Shown: positions 1-9,041 of the stretch, in pieces
How positions within the stretch are numbered: the first letter of the stretch is position 1
Layout: each line of letters begins with the position of its first letter
DNA from: Hyphomicrobium sp.
GTDB lineage: Bacteria > Pseudomonadota > Alphaproteobacteria > Rhizobiales > Hyphomicrobiaceae
DNA: 46,298 nucleotides
NCBI GenBank assembly: GCA_022841965.1
Contig: JALHQM010000017.1
Coordinates: 1-46,298, forward strand
Direction: 5' to 3'
Position numbers and translations under genes: made by a program
Notes under the pieces: model-generated
What the model was told of the DNA's origin: nothing
Databases searched by the model: none
The model's input: only the letters and a program-made list of their open reading frames with translations

Positions 1-381
1 CCGGGGCATCCCCTCGATCCACGGGCGGAGGGCACGAACCATCTGTTGAAGAACGGCGCGACGCTGGTGACGTGCGCCGACGATGTGCTCGACGCGTTGG
101 CGCCGGTGATCGCGGGGATAGCGCGGGTGATGGAGCCGCATGCGGCATTCGATGATCTGCCGCCGGCACCGGTCCGGCCACCGCCGCTCATCGGCGGATC
201 GGATCGCGATCGCGTGGTGGTGGCGATGGGCCCTAATCCGATCCCCATTGATGATCTGGCGCGCGCGACGCAGCTTGGCGCCCGGGAGTTGCGCGTGATC
301 TTGATGGAACTCGATCTTGCGGGCCGCATCGAGCGGCACGGACAAGGGCTCGTGTCGCTCAAGGTCGATGCGACAGCCTGA
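1..381 (+). CDS. dprA: DNA-processing protein DprA (3' end only)
   Basis: The reading frame is open from base 1, so the gene starts outside the window. The first visible residues, PGHPLDPRAEGTNHLLKNGA, match the end of the Rossmann-like DprA/Smf core that binds single-stranded DNA and loads RecA during natural transformation. They are followed by the usual 'ATLVTCADDVLDAL' segment. After a Pro-rich linker, about 60 residues form a winged-helix C-terminal domain (IPIDDLARATQLGARELRVILMELDLAGRI pattern, split here: start IPIDDLARATQL, end LDLAGRIER), as is common in DprA of this group. The stop at 379–381 directly abuts the stop of the convergent small gene. In many alphaproteobacteria topA follows dprA, but here it does not. 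Identity is confident; only about 127 codons are visible. Confidence 0.9.
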   Translation, partial: PGHPLDPRAEGTNHLLKNGATLVTCADDVLDALAPVIAGIARVMEPHAAFDDLPPAPVRPPPLIGGSDRDRVVVAMGPNPIPIDDLARATQLGARELRVILMELDLAGRIERHGQGLVSLKVDATA

Positions 382-693
382 TCAACAAACGCTCGGTTCA
401 CAGAGGCGGAACTCGAAATTCTGATGCGGACGCGGGCGGGAATAGTCGTACTCGCGGCCGTCAACGCAGGAGATCTTGCCGGAGATGGCAATCTCGTCGC
501 CGATCTTCAGTTCGCTGTAGGTCAGCACTTCTGACAGATCACAGTTCTTCGCGGTTTTTACCTGATCCTTGAGGATGGCCCGCCAGCGCGCGTCGGCGGG
601 GGGCTGAATGTCGAGCTTTTCTTCGGACATCACGGGGAAGGGCGCGAGTGCCAAGAGGCTGAGCAGCAGCAGAACCTGGGACGTGCGCGTCAT
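382..693 (-). CDS. Small secreted cysteine-containing protein, function unknown
   Basis: A 103-residue protein with an N-terminal signal peptide (hydrophobic VLLLLSLLALAPFPV, probable cleavage before SEEK). The mature part is about 80 residues and carries four cysteines (positions 51, 76, 98, 103), an even number that would suit two disulfides in the periplasm. The segment ISGKISCVDGREYDYSRP and the C-terminal 'FRLCEPSVC' look like a conserved small-protein core, but I do not recognise a named family. It runs divergently from the gene at 830, and the palindromic FNR/FixK-type site at 745–768 lies upstream of both starts. Reality of the gene is likely; its function is unknown. Confidence 0.65.
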   Translation of the reverse strand: MTRTSQVLLLLSLLALAPFPVMSEEKLDIQPPADARWRAILKDQVKTAKNCDLSEVLTYSELKIGDEIAISGKISCVDGREYDYSRPRPHQNFEFRLCEPSVC

Positions 694-744
694 GGATAAC
701 TCCTGTCATCATTTCCATTCGACATGACGCGAAGCTGCCGTTCG

Positions 745-768
745 AAACCTTGACGAAGATCAAGGTTT
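745..768. promoter_or_regulatory. Palindromic FNR/FixK-type operator
   Basis: Perfect 9-bp arms AAACCTTGA (745–753) and TCAAGGTTT (760–768) flank a 6-bp centre. The inner 14 bp read TTGAC-GAAG-ATCAA (750–763), a 9/10 match to the CRP/FNR-family consensus TTGAT-N4-ATCAA. The site lies 51 bp upstream of the start of the minus-strand gene and 61 bp upstream of the plus-strand start at 830. That makes it a candidate shared operator for microaerobic control of the hypothetical gene, the following UspA gene and the secreted protein. The match is seen in the sequence; the regulator is inferred. Confidence 0.55.
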
Positions 769-829
769 GACGCGCGCAGCACGGGATAATGACTTCCAAC
801 AAAAGAGAAACTCAATGCCGAGGAGCGTC

Positions 830-1234
830 ATGACCACAGTGCAATCCCCCGCCCCAGTCACACTGCTCCGGCGCGTGCGCATGGAACTCGCGCGCGAGCC
901 CGGACATCCGCTGGGCAGCCATTCCATCGGCTATGAGTTCATCGCACCCGTGAGCGATGATGGACGGATCCTCGTTGATGCCTTCATGCAGATGAAGGAT
1001 CGGTGCCGGGTGCGCCGATTTCATGAGGGCGAGCCGGACGACGTGGGGCATGTGGTGCGCAAGGGCGGCGGGGCTTGGGCCTTTCACTACGATATCCACG
1101 GCGATCCAACGCATGACGACACCGGGTTCCGGATCAATTCGCACCGGTTCGTACCGGGCGAATACGTGTCGATCAAGGAACCGGACGGAGACTTGAAAAC
1201 CTATCGGGTGATTTCGGTTCTCGAACTCGACTGA
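830..1234 (+). CDS. Conserved hypothetical protein
   Basis: A 134-residue soluble protein with no signal peptide or membrane segment. The start at 830 (MTTVQSPAP) is preferred over in-frame upstream starts because AGGAG lies at 821–825, at proper spacing. The sequence is rich in charged and aromatic residues, with a central WAFHYDIHGD motif and a C-terminal 'HRFVPGEYVSIKE' stretch reminiscent of a small beta-barrel fold. I recall similar conserved hypotheticals in Rhizobiales but no assigned function. It is followed 59 bp later by a universal stress protein gene, and the FNR/FixK-type palindrome lies upstream. Co-regulation with low-oxygen or stress genes is therefore plausible. Confident as a gene, not as a function. 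Confidence 0.75.
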   Translation: MTTVQSPAPVTLLRRVRMELAREPGHPLGSHSIGYEFIAPVSDDGRILVDAFMQMKDRCRVRRFHEGEPDDVGHVVRKGGGAWAFHYDIHGDPTHDDTGFRINSHRFVPGEYVSIKEPDGDLKTYRVISVLELD

Positions 1235-1293
1235 AGCGGGTTGACGTCACGGCGACGAGGTATCCGCTAGCGCAGCTTGGAAAAGGAATGGCC

Positions 1294-1734
1294 ATGTACA
1301 CGTCTCTACTTCTTGCGATCGACGGCTCCGAATTGTCGGAATTGGCGCAAAGCCATGCGCTGGCACTGGCGAAGGCGTTCGGCTCGAAGGTTGTCGTCGT
1401 GCACGCAACACCGCCGTGGTCGAGCCTCGTCGTCGGCGATGCGGTGGTGATGTATCCGCCGGCTGACTACGAGCAAACGATGGACAGGTCGGCGCAGAGG
1501 CTGCTCGCCAAATCGGCGGATGTGTTCAAGGCTGCGGGCATTGCGGTAGAGACGGTGCATAACACCGATCCGCAGGCCCACAAGGCGATCGTTGAGACGG
1601 CGAAGGCCAAAGGGTGCGATCTGATCGTAATGGGCTCGCACGGCCGGCATGGCTTGGCGGGACTGATGCTCGGCAGCGTTGCCACCAAGACGGTGACGCA
1701 TGCGCACGTGCCGGTGCTCATCTGCCGGACGTGA
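1294..1734 (+). CDS. Universal stress protein, UspA family
   Basis: A single-domain Usp protein of 146 residues. The N-terminal strand 'SLLLAIDGSE' and the C-terminal ATP-binding motif G-2x-G-9x-G-S (GSHGRHGLAGLMLGS) are both intact, which in this family marks nucleotide-binding Usps, followed by the closing strand 'VPVLICRT'. The start at 1294 is chosen over ATG 1288 because AAGGA lies at 1282–1286, about 7 nt upstream of 1294 and too close to 1288. It may be co-transcribed with the hypothetical gene at 830–1234 under the FNR/FixK-type box, which fits the frequent presence of Usp genes in low-oxygen regulons. The exact physiological role is unknown. Confidence 0.92.
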   Translation: MYTSLLLAIDGSELSELAQSHALALAKAFGSKVVVVHATPPWSSLVVGDAVVMYPPADYEQTMDRSAQRLLAKSADVFKAAGIAVETVHNTDPQAHKAIVETAKAKGCDLIVMGSHGRHGLAGLMLGSVATKTVTHAHVPVLICRT

Positions 1735-1751
1735 CGGAGCGGGCGTTCTGC

Positions 1752-1961
1752 TCAGCGGGTTTTGGTGATTGCTTCGGAGTGGGCAAGCGCCAGGAGGCCG
1801 GCCAGCGTGGTGTGACCCTCGGAGGACGCCATTGCCTGCAGTTCCAGGAGTAGATCGGCTACGTAGGCCATGCGTGTCGTCGACATGGATGGGTCGACCG
1901 GGGAAAGACCGACCACGCCAGACTCAAGGGTGCCGGTCTGCATCAATGATGTTTTGTCCAT
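1752..1961 (-). CDS. Small conserved hypothetical protein (69 aa)
   Basis: A short gene convergent with the Usp gene, with an AGGGGCG ribosome-binding site just upstream of ATG 1961. The C-terminal half (MAYVADLLLELQAMASSEGH followed by TLAGLLALAHSEA) would form two amphipathic helices. I recall short proteins of this form, with an 'STTRMAY...LA..L.LA..EA' pattern, as common hypotheticals in Rhizobiales. There is no signal peptide. Function unknown; the small size limits confidence. Confidence 0.6.
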   Translation of the reverse strand: MDKTSLMQTGTLESGVVGLSPVDPSMSTTRMAYVADLLLELQAMASSEGHTTLAGLLALAHSEAITKTR

Positions 1962-2120
1962 GTGGACGCCCCTGAATCGACGATATGCTCCGCCTGCGCA
2001 TCATGCCTACCACAACCTTTAGTATATGTTCAAGATTCAATTCTACCTTGTGGGGCTCATTGATTGGGCTAAATTTTCTAATATTAATCAATTCATTAGA
2101 CAACTGCCTCGCAGGCAGAC

Positions 2121-2151
2121 CTTGACATGACGGGTGTCCGCAACGTATTTG
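2121..2151 (+). promoter_or_regulatory. groESL promoter, RpoH-like (or housekeeping sigma)
   Basis: CTTGAC (2121–2126), then 17 bp, then CGTATTTG (2144–2151). This fits the alphaproteobacterial heat-shock sigma-32 pattern CTTGAC-N17-CYTATNT-G closely. The same bases give a fair sigma-70 reading (TTGACA at 2122–2127 with GTATTT). It sits directly upstream of the CIRCE operator and about 95 bp before groES. Confidence 0.6.
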
Positions 2152-2159
2152 CAGCGTAG

Positions 2160-2186
2160 TTAGCACTCGCCACTGCTGGCTGCTAA
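2160..2186 (+). promoter_or_regulatory. CIRCE operator (HrcA binding site) of groESL
   Basis: The left arm TTAGCACTC (2160–2168) is a perfect CIRCE half-site. After a 9-bp spacer, the right arm GGCTGCTAA (2178–2186) matches GAGTGCTAA at 7 of 9 positions. Arm length, spacing and position between promoter and groES are diagnostic of HrcA repression. The two mismatches make the inverted repeat imperfect. Together with the RpoH-like promoter this suggests dual control, as known for groE operons in Caulobacter and Agrobacterium. Confidence 0.88.
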
Positions 2187-2246
2187 CAACCGGTTGGTTG
2201 ACCCGCCGGTGTCCGTCTCTTTCTCCAACTTGGAGCCATCCTAAAC

Positions 2247-2537
2247 ATGAAGTTCCGTCCCCTCCACGATCGCGTGGTCGTCAAGCGCGCCGATGCCGAG
2301 ACCAAGTCGGCTGGCGGCATCATCATTCCCGACACTGCCGGCGAGAAACCGCAGCAGGGCGAAGTCGTCGCCGCCGGTCCCGGTGCTCGTGACGAGACCG
2401 GCAAGATTGTCCCCCTCGACGTCAAGAAGGGCGACAAGGTCCTTTTCGGCAAGTGGTCGGGTACTGAGGTCAAAATCGACGGTCAGGACCTCCTGATCAT
2501 GAAGGAAAGCGACATCATGGGCGTGCTGGACAAGTAA
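2247..2537 (+). CDS. groES: Co-chaperonin GroES (Cpn10)
   Basis: A 96-residue GroES of normal length. It opens with [14 protein letters not shown], has the mobile loop ([18 protein letters not shown], about residues 17–34) that docks on GroEL, and closes with '[14 protein letters not shown]'. The heptameric lid caps the GroEL cavity during ATP-driven protein folding in the cytosol. It is the first gene of a groES–groEL operon, 69 bp ahead of groEL. Heat-shock control is indicated by the RpoH-like promoter and CIRCE element upstream. GGAG at 2232–2235 is the probable ribosome-binding site, with somewhat long spacing. Confidence 0.98.
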   Translation: MKFRPLHDRVVVKRADAETKSAGGIIIPDTAGEKPQQGEVVAAGPGARDETGKIVPLDVKKGDKVLFGKWSGTEVKIDGQDLLIMKESDIMGVLDK

Positions 2538-2573
2538 GTCCGCGCCGTCCGTTTCCCGCTTCCCCTCACTTGA

Positions 2574-4250
<1,677 letters not shown>

Positions 4251-4278
4251 GAGCCGTCTCCAACACGTCACGAATAAG

Positions 4279-4315
4279 GAAACGCCCCGGGAGTGATCCC
4301 GGGGCGTTTCTATTT
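4279..4315 (+). terminator. Intrinsic terminator of groESL
   Basis: A perfect 14-bp GC-rich stem (GAAACGCCCCGGGA, 4279–4292, with its complement at 4297–4310) with a GTGA (GNRA-type) tetraloop, followed by a T-rich tail. It lies 28 bp after the groEL stop. The arms begin with AAA, so it may also stop the convergent minus-strand gene that ends at 4325. Confidence 0.93.
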
Positions 4316-4324
4316 GAAGCGCAA

Positions 4325-4756
4325 TTACTGCACCGTGAAGGCGTTCTGGATCGGCAGCTGAGACCAGACGGCTTTGTCGCCCTGCTTGTTAAAGCCTTCC
4401 TTGCCGTCCTTGTCCTTATAGAGCGATGCCCAAAGGTTCGTGCCGGGCGCCGGCGCGGCCGACAACGCGACCTTGAGATCCATGTGGCTGCCGGCATTGA
4501 CCGACAAACTGCCGAGCGGTGCGCCGGTCGGTTTGCCATCGGCATCCGCCGCGTAGACGACCACGTAACCATTGGCTGGAATGTTGACGTAGTCGATCGA
4601 GACCTGCGATCCAGCGGGCTTCTGGTTAAACACGAGTATCGTCGGCGGTGCGTTGGCAACGGCGGCCTGAGCAGCGCCTGCAACGACGGCGGCTCCAAGA
4701 AGCCCTGCGGCAGTCACTCCCAAGAGGGATTTGAGCTTGGGTGCGGACGATTGCAT
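4325..4756 (-). CDS. Secreted DUF7282-like protein
   Basis: A 143-residue exported protein. The start at 4756 (MQSSAPKLKSLLGV) is chosen because AGGAG lies 7 nt upstream; in-frame codons further upstream lack such a site. A signal peptide (GVTAAGLLGAAVVAGAAQAA) is followed by one compact domain of about 105 residues with the sequence features VSIDYVNIPANGYVVVYA, GAPLGSLSVNAGSHMDLKV, 'LWASLYKDKDGKEGF' and a final 'PIQNAFTV'. This resembles the beta-sandwich DUF7282 family; that assignment is from memory and tentative. It is convergent with groEL and shares the terminator region. Role unknown, probably periplasmic. Confidence 0.72.
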   Translation of the reverse strand: MQSSAPKLKSLLGVTAAGLLGAAVVAGAAQAAVANAPPTILVFNQKPAGSQVSIDYVNIPANGYVVVYAADADGKPTGAPLGSLSVNAGSHMDLKVALSAAPAPGTNLWASLYKDKDGKEGFNKQGDKAVWSQLPIQNAFTVQ

Positions 4757-5061
4757 TTCTGTTCTCCTATGTTGACGATTGATCGATTGCATTGCGGTTT
4801 CTTGGGTCGTTTGTAGCCGGAGACGCCGTGGCGCCCCCAACCGTGATCGGGACTTGGGGAGAGGTCAGGCGATCTACCAATGAGAAATCCGGATATCTAA
4901 AATCGTCCCTGCCGATCATGGCGCGCGCTGCGCTGCGGCGGAGATTGCGTGTCGCGCGGCGGCGGGGACGGCATGATGTTCGACCTCGCAGCCTCGCGAC
5001 CTTCAAAACGCTCGCGGGTTATGTCGCGGAGCGCTTCTCATATGTGAAGGCTGGTGGCGCG
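4757..5061. other. Intergenic region without a recognised gene
   Basis: About 305 bp between the DUF7282-like gene and the tandem paralogs, both on the minus strand. It must hold the promoter of the gene starting at 4756. An open frame on the plus strand (4792–5097) has no ribosome-binding site and a low-complexity Arg-rich product, so it was not called. A short AT-rich patch (about 4885–4905) is the only compositional irregularity seen. Confidence 0.5.
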
Positions 5062-6204
5062 TCAGGGATGGGATGCGTCTTGCGACCCATCGTTTGAGCC
5101 GAATTCGGAAAACACTTCATGCGGGCCTAATTGCATCGCCCAGCCGGCGCAAATGTTATAGGCGTCCGGATCTGGCCAAATCGCGTAGTTTGGTCGGAAA
5201 TTCGCAGAGCTAATCATATCGCGGGTCAGCCTGCGGTCGCCCCGCAGGCACGCAAGCGCACCGCCGATGTTGTGATTGTCGGTTGAACTGAACTGCGAGA
5301 GGGCCCGGATACCACTGCGCATAGTGGCCCAATCTACTTTGACCAGTTGGTACAGCGTCAATCCGTACTGGCTGCGCATTGCTTGAGCATAGATGCGCGG
5401 ATAGAGATCGGGTCTTTTGCGCATCGCTGGCAGGTCCTGAGCCCAGGTTGCGAAGTGAAAGAGATCACCTGTCTTGCCGCCCCATCGGGATGCGAACCGG
5501 TTGGATGCCAAGACCGGGAGCCCGATGTTGCCGGGAAACTTTTCCAGCCCTTCCTGAACCAACGACTTGATCTCATCTTCGCTCGTGCCAAGAAAGAGCG
5601 AGATCTCGACCATTAAATTGTACCAATAGGGATCACGCGAACCGGTCGGCTTGTTGGTGATCAGGTATTGGCGGATTCTTTCCAGCTTGGCTGGGTCGGC
5701 GGTGGATTCCTCGATCTGATTTCCGGGCAGCAAAAGGCCGGCGCGCAATTGCTCCGCATCGACCGTGAGCATGTTGGAAGCCTTCGCGACAATCGGCACG
5801 GGCGATTGGGGATACGCGCGCTGCCAATTTTCATAGCCTTCGGTGATCAACAGTATATCTCCAGGGAAGCCGAACTTCATGGCATCGTGATAGACAACCG
5901 TTGCCAAAAGTCCGCTTGGTAAGATGATTGCGTTGTCCGTCATGAAGCCAAGAATTTTTTCAATCCGATGGGAACGGTCGAACCCATCCGTCGCGTGCTG
6001 TTCGATTTTTCCGTTCAGAATATCTGGGAAATTCCCCATACGGTGCATCTCGGCGTAGTTTTCTTGCCGAAAGCCCATGTCGACATCGAGGAGCTGCATC
6101 AGCTGTTCGTGTTGGCTCGGGGCATCATCTCCGTAGAGTGCTACGGGGCTCATGACCATGGCCATTGCGGCGAGGAGAGCGCATCTGAGAGAACGTTTCT
6201 TCAT
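5062..6204 (-). CDS. Secreted protein of unknown function, paralog of the upstream gene
   Basis: A 380-residue exported protein with signal peptide MKKRSLRCALLAAMAMVMSP and predicted cleavage after about residue 25. The mature part is mainly alpha-helical, with Trp/Tyr spacing like helical-repeat (TPR-like) folds. Motifs include 'YENWQRAYPQSPVPIV', 'RDPYWYNLMVEIS' and 'AYNICAGWAMQLGP'. These align in order with 'IATWEQRHPKSVFVPVF', 'ANPQWHSLMISIR' and 'FFDLCQAWSSQDE' of the adjacent upstream protein, so the two are tandem paralogs. The start lies only 3 bp after the upstream stop, so both are in one operon. I do not recognise a family with certainty; a periplasmic scaffold or interaction role is a guess. 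Confidence 0.75.
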   Translation of the reverse strand: MKKRSLRCALLAAMAMVMSPVALYGDDAPSQHEQLMQLLDVDMGFRQENYAEMHRMGNFPDILNGKIEQHATDGFDRSHRIEKILGFMTDNAIILPSGLLATVVYHDAMKFGFPGDILLITEGYENWQRAYPQSPVPIVAKASNMLTVDAEQLRAGLLLPGNQIEESTADPAKLERIRQYLITNKPTGSRDPYWYNLMVEISLFLGTSEDEIKSLVQEGLEKFPGNIGLPVLASNRFASRWGGKTGDLFHFATWAQDLPAMRKRPDLYPRIYAQAMRSQYGLTLYQLVKVDWATMRSGIRALSQFSSTDNHNIGGALACLRGDRRLTRDMISSANFRPNYAIWPDPDAYNICAGWAMQLGPHEVFSEFGSNDGSQDASHP

Positions 6205-6207
6205 GAT

Positions 6208-7500
6208 CTAGTTCTCGATCTCAGGTTGTTTAAATTCGCGTTTTTCGAACGGCTCCGCGCCTTGCGCTTTTGGGTCCTCGTCCTGGGATGACCACGCTTG
6301 GCAGAGGTCGAAAAATTCTGGTTGGCCCCAGATGGATTGGATGGGCCGCTGCCGGATTTCCTTCCACACGTTGCGAGCTGTGCCCTTGTCGGCGAGCACG
6401 CAGGACATCAGTGCGAGCCGCTGATAGACGAAGTCGATCGGGTGCTTCGCAGCGATTTCACGCGCACCTTCGGCAAAGCGATCTGTATTCATTTGCAAGA
6501 ATTGGAAGGCTGGTAGCCCTTGTCCGAAGAGAACGGCCATATAGACCCGAGTGAAGGCCTCATTTTTGCCCCCAACGTTGGCGTTTTCTGCTGCGGCTTG
6601 AGCGAGGGACTCCAGGTCGCGGGCTGCATCTTTTGACGCAAACATGATCGGCCAGGCCGCAGCTGTGAACAAAGAGTGCTCATCTGGAAACTTTGCACCC
6701 GCCCCCTTCGCCAAGGCTAAGATGTCTTGGGCTGTCGCTGACTGCATTGCCCGGATCGAGATCATCAGGCTGTGCCATTGAGGGTTGGCATCCGCCGCGT
6801 GGGGTGCTGCTTCAAGGGTCGCCCGCGCCTTCGAGAGATAGGCCTTGTGGTCGACGGGCCCGGAGCCAGCTGATGAAAGTGGGACCGTCACGACGCTCCC
6901 CGTCGTAGCGATGTTTGTGTACATAAGCGCTTTGAAAACCGGCACGAACACGGACTTTGGATGCCGCTGTTCCCATGTAGCAATGGCCTCGAGTGTCATA
7001 TCAATGTTGAACCGGTGCTCAAAATCGACGTTGTAGGCTGCATCGAAACGCTCGTAGGCAATGCCGAGCTTGCTCGCTCCACTCGCTGTCCGCGCATCTG
7101 TTTTCAGAAACGTCGAAAGTGTCTCCTCCAACTGATCAAGAGAGTCGGGATTTTTGGCGAAGCTGCTCCTTGCCAAGGCACCGATTACGCGGCGCTCTGC
7201 CACTTCGTCACCTGGCGGCGCGGTGAGGATGTATGAGGGTTGTTGGACCTTGAGGCCGTTGTGTCGATTGAGTGCTTCGAGGGGGCTTTGTTCGAGTACG
7301 TATTCGGTTTCTGCCAGCGCGGCGGCAGGGGTCTTCGCTGCCTGGTCTGCAGCAGCCTCTGGCAAAAGATGCTGCATCGGCGGCGCTGATCTTGCATCAT
7401 TGGCGAAGGCTGCGCTGGCCACAAAGGCCGGGCTTGTTAAGCTGAGGACGATGACGGTGGCTCTCACCCATCGGCCCGTGGCACTCGGAGACTGCAGCAT
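6208..7500 (-). CDS. Secreted helical-repeat-like protein of unknown function
   Basis: A 430-residue protein starting at 7500 (MLQSPSATGRWVRATVIVLS), chosen because GAGGA lies 5 nt upstream and because this start yields a proper signal peptide (VIVLSLTSPAFVASAAFA). An upstream in-frame ATG would bury the signal. The mature part is helical, with repeated Trp/Pro motifs (WEQRHPKSVFVPVFKALMY, 'WHSLMISIRAMQSA', 'KFPDEHSLFTAAAWPIMF'). It is the first gene of a two-gene operon with a shorter paralog. Similar 'W...(P/H)PxSxxP' patterns occur in DUF4034-type or TPR-like secreted proteins, but I cannot confirm membership. Gene call good, function unknown. Confidence 0.72.
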   Translation of the reverse strand: MLQSPSATGRWVRATVIVLSLTSPAFVASAAFANDARSAPPMQHLLPEAAADQAAKTPAAALAETEYVLEQSPLEALNRHNGLKVQQPSYILTAPPGDEVAERRVIGALARSSFAKNPDSLDQLEETLSTFLKTDARTASGASKLGIAYERFDAAYNVDFEHRFNIDMTLEAIATWEQRHPKSVFVPVFKALMYTNIATTGSVVTVPLSSAGSGPVDHKAYLSKARATLEAAPHAADANPQWHSLMISIRAMQSATAQDILALAKGAGAKFPDEHSLFTAAAWPIMFASKDAARDLESLAQAAAENANVGGKNEAFTRVYMAVLFGQGLPAFQFLQMNTDRFAEGAREIAAKHPIDFVYQRLALMSCVLADKGTARNVWKEIRQRPIQSIWGQPEFFDLCQAWSSQDEDPKAQGAEPFEKREFKQPEIEN

Positions 7501-7681
7501 CTGTGTCCTCACCCACAAAACGGCGCTTTGCGAAAATGGAACCACGAGAAGATCAATAAGTGATTGCTCGTCAGTCCCGAGAGTGGCGGCCGATGGCGGC
7601 AGCAATTCAGATCCGGTCGCAGGCGTCCTGCGTTGACACAAAACGGCGATCCGACTCGCAGTTTTTCAAGAACCGTTCACC

Positions 7682-8452
7682 ATGACAGAAATGAGCCGAC
7701 GTCTTCTTGCGCTTGCTTATGGCGCTGGTTGCCATGCCATCTTTGGGCTAGCGGCGCTGACGATGGTGGTCGTCATGGGGTCTGGCATGACGCTGGCGCT
7801 CGGGCGGGTGCCGGAACCATGGAACTGGGTGGCGAATGTGGCGCTGCTGTTGCAGCTCCCGCTGGGACATTCGTTTCTTCTTTCCAATCGTGGACGGCGG
7901 GCACTCACGTGGTTTTCGCCGCGGGCGGTCGCGTCCGATATGGCGCCAACGGTTTACGTGATTATTGCAGCGCTGCAGGTGGGGGCGCTGTTTGCCTTGT
8001 GGTCGCCATCGGGCGTGGTGTGGTGGCAGGCAGAGGGCACACTCTTTTACGTCTTTGTGGCGCTGTTTCTTTCCACGTGGGGGCTTCTTGGTTTGTCGAC
8101 GATCAACGCTGGGCTTGAATTGCAAAGCGGGTTCAACGGGTGGTCGGCGGTCTTTTTTGGGCGCCGCGTGCGCTATCCCGATATGCCGACAACAGGGCTG
8201 TTCCGGTTCACGCGAAATCCAATCTACGTGAGCTTTGCGCTGACGACGTGGACGGTGCCGGTGTGGACGCCGGATCAGCTGCTCGTGGCGATGGTGCTGA
8301 CCGCTTACTGCGTGCTGGGGCCGATTTTGAAAGAAGCGCGGTATCGGCGCATTCACGGCGAGCGGTTCGAGGCGTATGCGCGGGATGTGCCGTATTTCGT
8401 GCCCCGATTGACGCCGGCGCCGCGCAGTGATCGGACTTTCTCGGACTCGTAG
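7682..8452 (+). CDS. Integral membrane ICMT/NnrU/MddA-like methyltransferase
   Basis: A 256-residue membrane protein with about five or six transmembrane segments (e.g. AIFGLAALTMVVVMGSGMTL and 'VYVIIAALQVGALFALW'). The C-terminal part has the hallmark of the isoprenylcysteine carboxyl methyltransferase/PEMT superfamily: 'GLFRFTRNPIYVSF', then a conserved acidic position in 'LKEARYRRIHGERFEAYARD' and a final 'VPYFVP'. These residues bind S-adenosylmethionine at the membrane face in characterised members. Substrate cannot be told: the length and form also fit NnrU-like and methanethiol S-methyltransferase (MddA)-like proteins. It is divergent from the secreted paralog operon and convergent with the DUF3429 gene. 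ATG 7682 is used; ATG 7691 is also possible. Confidence 0.8.
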   Translation: MTEMSRRLLALAYGAGCHAIFGLAALTMVVVMGSGMTLALGRVPEPWNWVANVALLLQLPLGHSFLLSNRGRRALTWFSPRAVASDMAPTVYVIIAALQVGALFALWSPSGVVWWQAEGTLFYVFVALFLSTWGLLGLSTINAGLELQSGFNGWSAVFFGRRVRYPDMPTTGLFRFTRNPIYVSFALTTWTVPVWTPDQLLVAMVLTAYCVLGPILKEARYRRIHGERFEAYARDVPYFVPRLTPAPRSDRTFSDS

Positions 8453-8491
8453 CCGTCACGATCGGCCGCCTCGAAGCGCCGGTGCAAGAGT

Positions 8492-8950
8492 TCAAACCGC
8501 GTGCCTCCATTGGGCTACAGTTGCGGCTGTGAGACTCAAAATGACCGCAGCGCTCAACTGCATGCGAAGCGCGCCATACCAGACGGGGCCGACACCGGCG
8601 CGGATGCGCGCCATGTCATAGGCGAGGAGGATCAAAAAGCCGGCGGCGAGAATCAGGAGAGCTGCGGTCGGGCTGACAAACGATGCGGCGAATGCGATGA
8701 GGGCTGGAACGACGCTTGCCGCAAAGCCCGAGGCGCCGTCGCCATCGGGGCGGGTCATTTCGAGACCCCACTGCACGCCGCCCATGAAGCTCAAGATGAT
8801 CATGCCGTAGATGATCAAAGCTTGCAGAGTGTGCAACGGATCGAAGCCGAACCACGGGCTGCCACCAGCAAGCGTCAACGCGGATAAAGCGGCGAACGGC
8901 AGCACGCCAGCCCATCCCAGCAGAAGCGCAGGTGTTGGAATCGTCTTCAT
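8492..8950 (-). CDS. DUF3429 family inner-membrane protein
   Basis: About 152 residues with four or five transmembrane helices. The pattern 'LLLGWAGVLPFAALSAL...', 'IIYGMIILSFMGGVQWGLEM' and 'FLILLAYDMARIRAGVGP' is typical of DUF3429, where the FxGGxxWGxxM motif is the family mark. No biochemical function is established for the family. The start at 8950 (MKTIPTPALL) is preferred over longer in-frame starts, which would add a short polar leader. It is convergent with the methyltransferase gene and lies downstream of the DUF502 gene on the same strand, 91 bp away, so co-transcription is possible. Confidence 0.78.
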   Translation of the reverse strand: MKTIPTPALLLGWAGVLPFAALSALTLAGGSPWFGFDPLHTLQALIIYGMIILSFMGGVQWGLEMTRPDGDGASGFAASVVPALIAFAASFVSPTAALLILAAGFLILLAYDMARIRAGVGPVWYGALRMQLSAAVILSLTAATVAQWRHAV

Positions 8951-9041
8951 CCGCATCCGATCGCGCTGACGTTGCACGCTTTCAAAACGGTGACGACGAC
9001 TTGGTGGATCAGGTCGGGGCGGATCAGGTTGGGGGCGATCG

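Noticed and set aside
4792..5097. A 101-codon plus-strand frame upstream of the tandem paralogs
   Set aside because: Arg-rich low-complexity product, no ribosome-binding site, and it overlaps the end of a convincing minus-strand gene.
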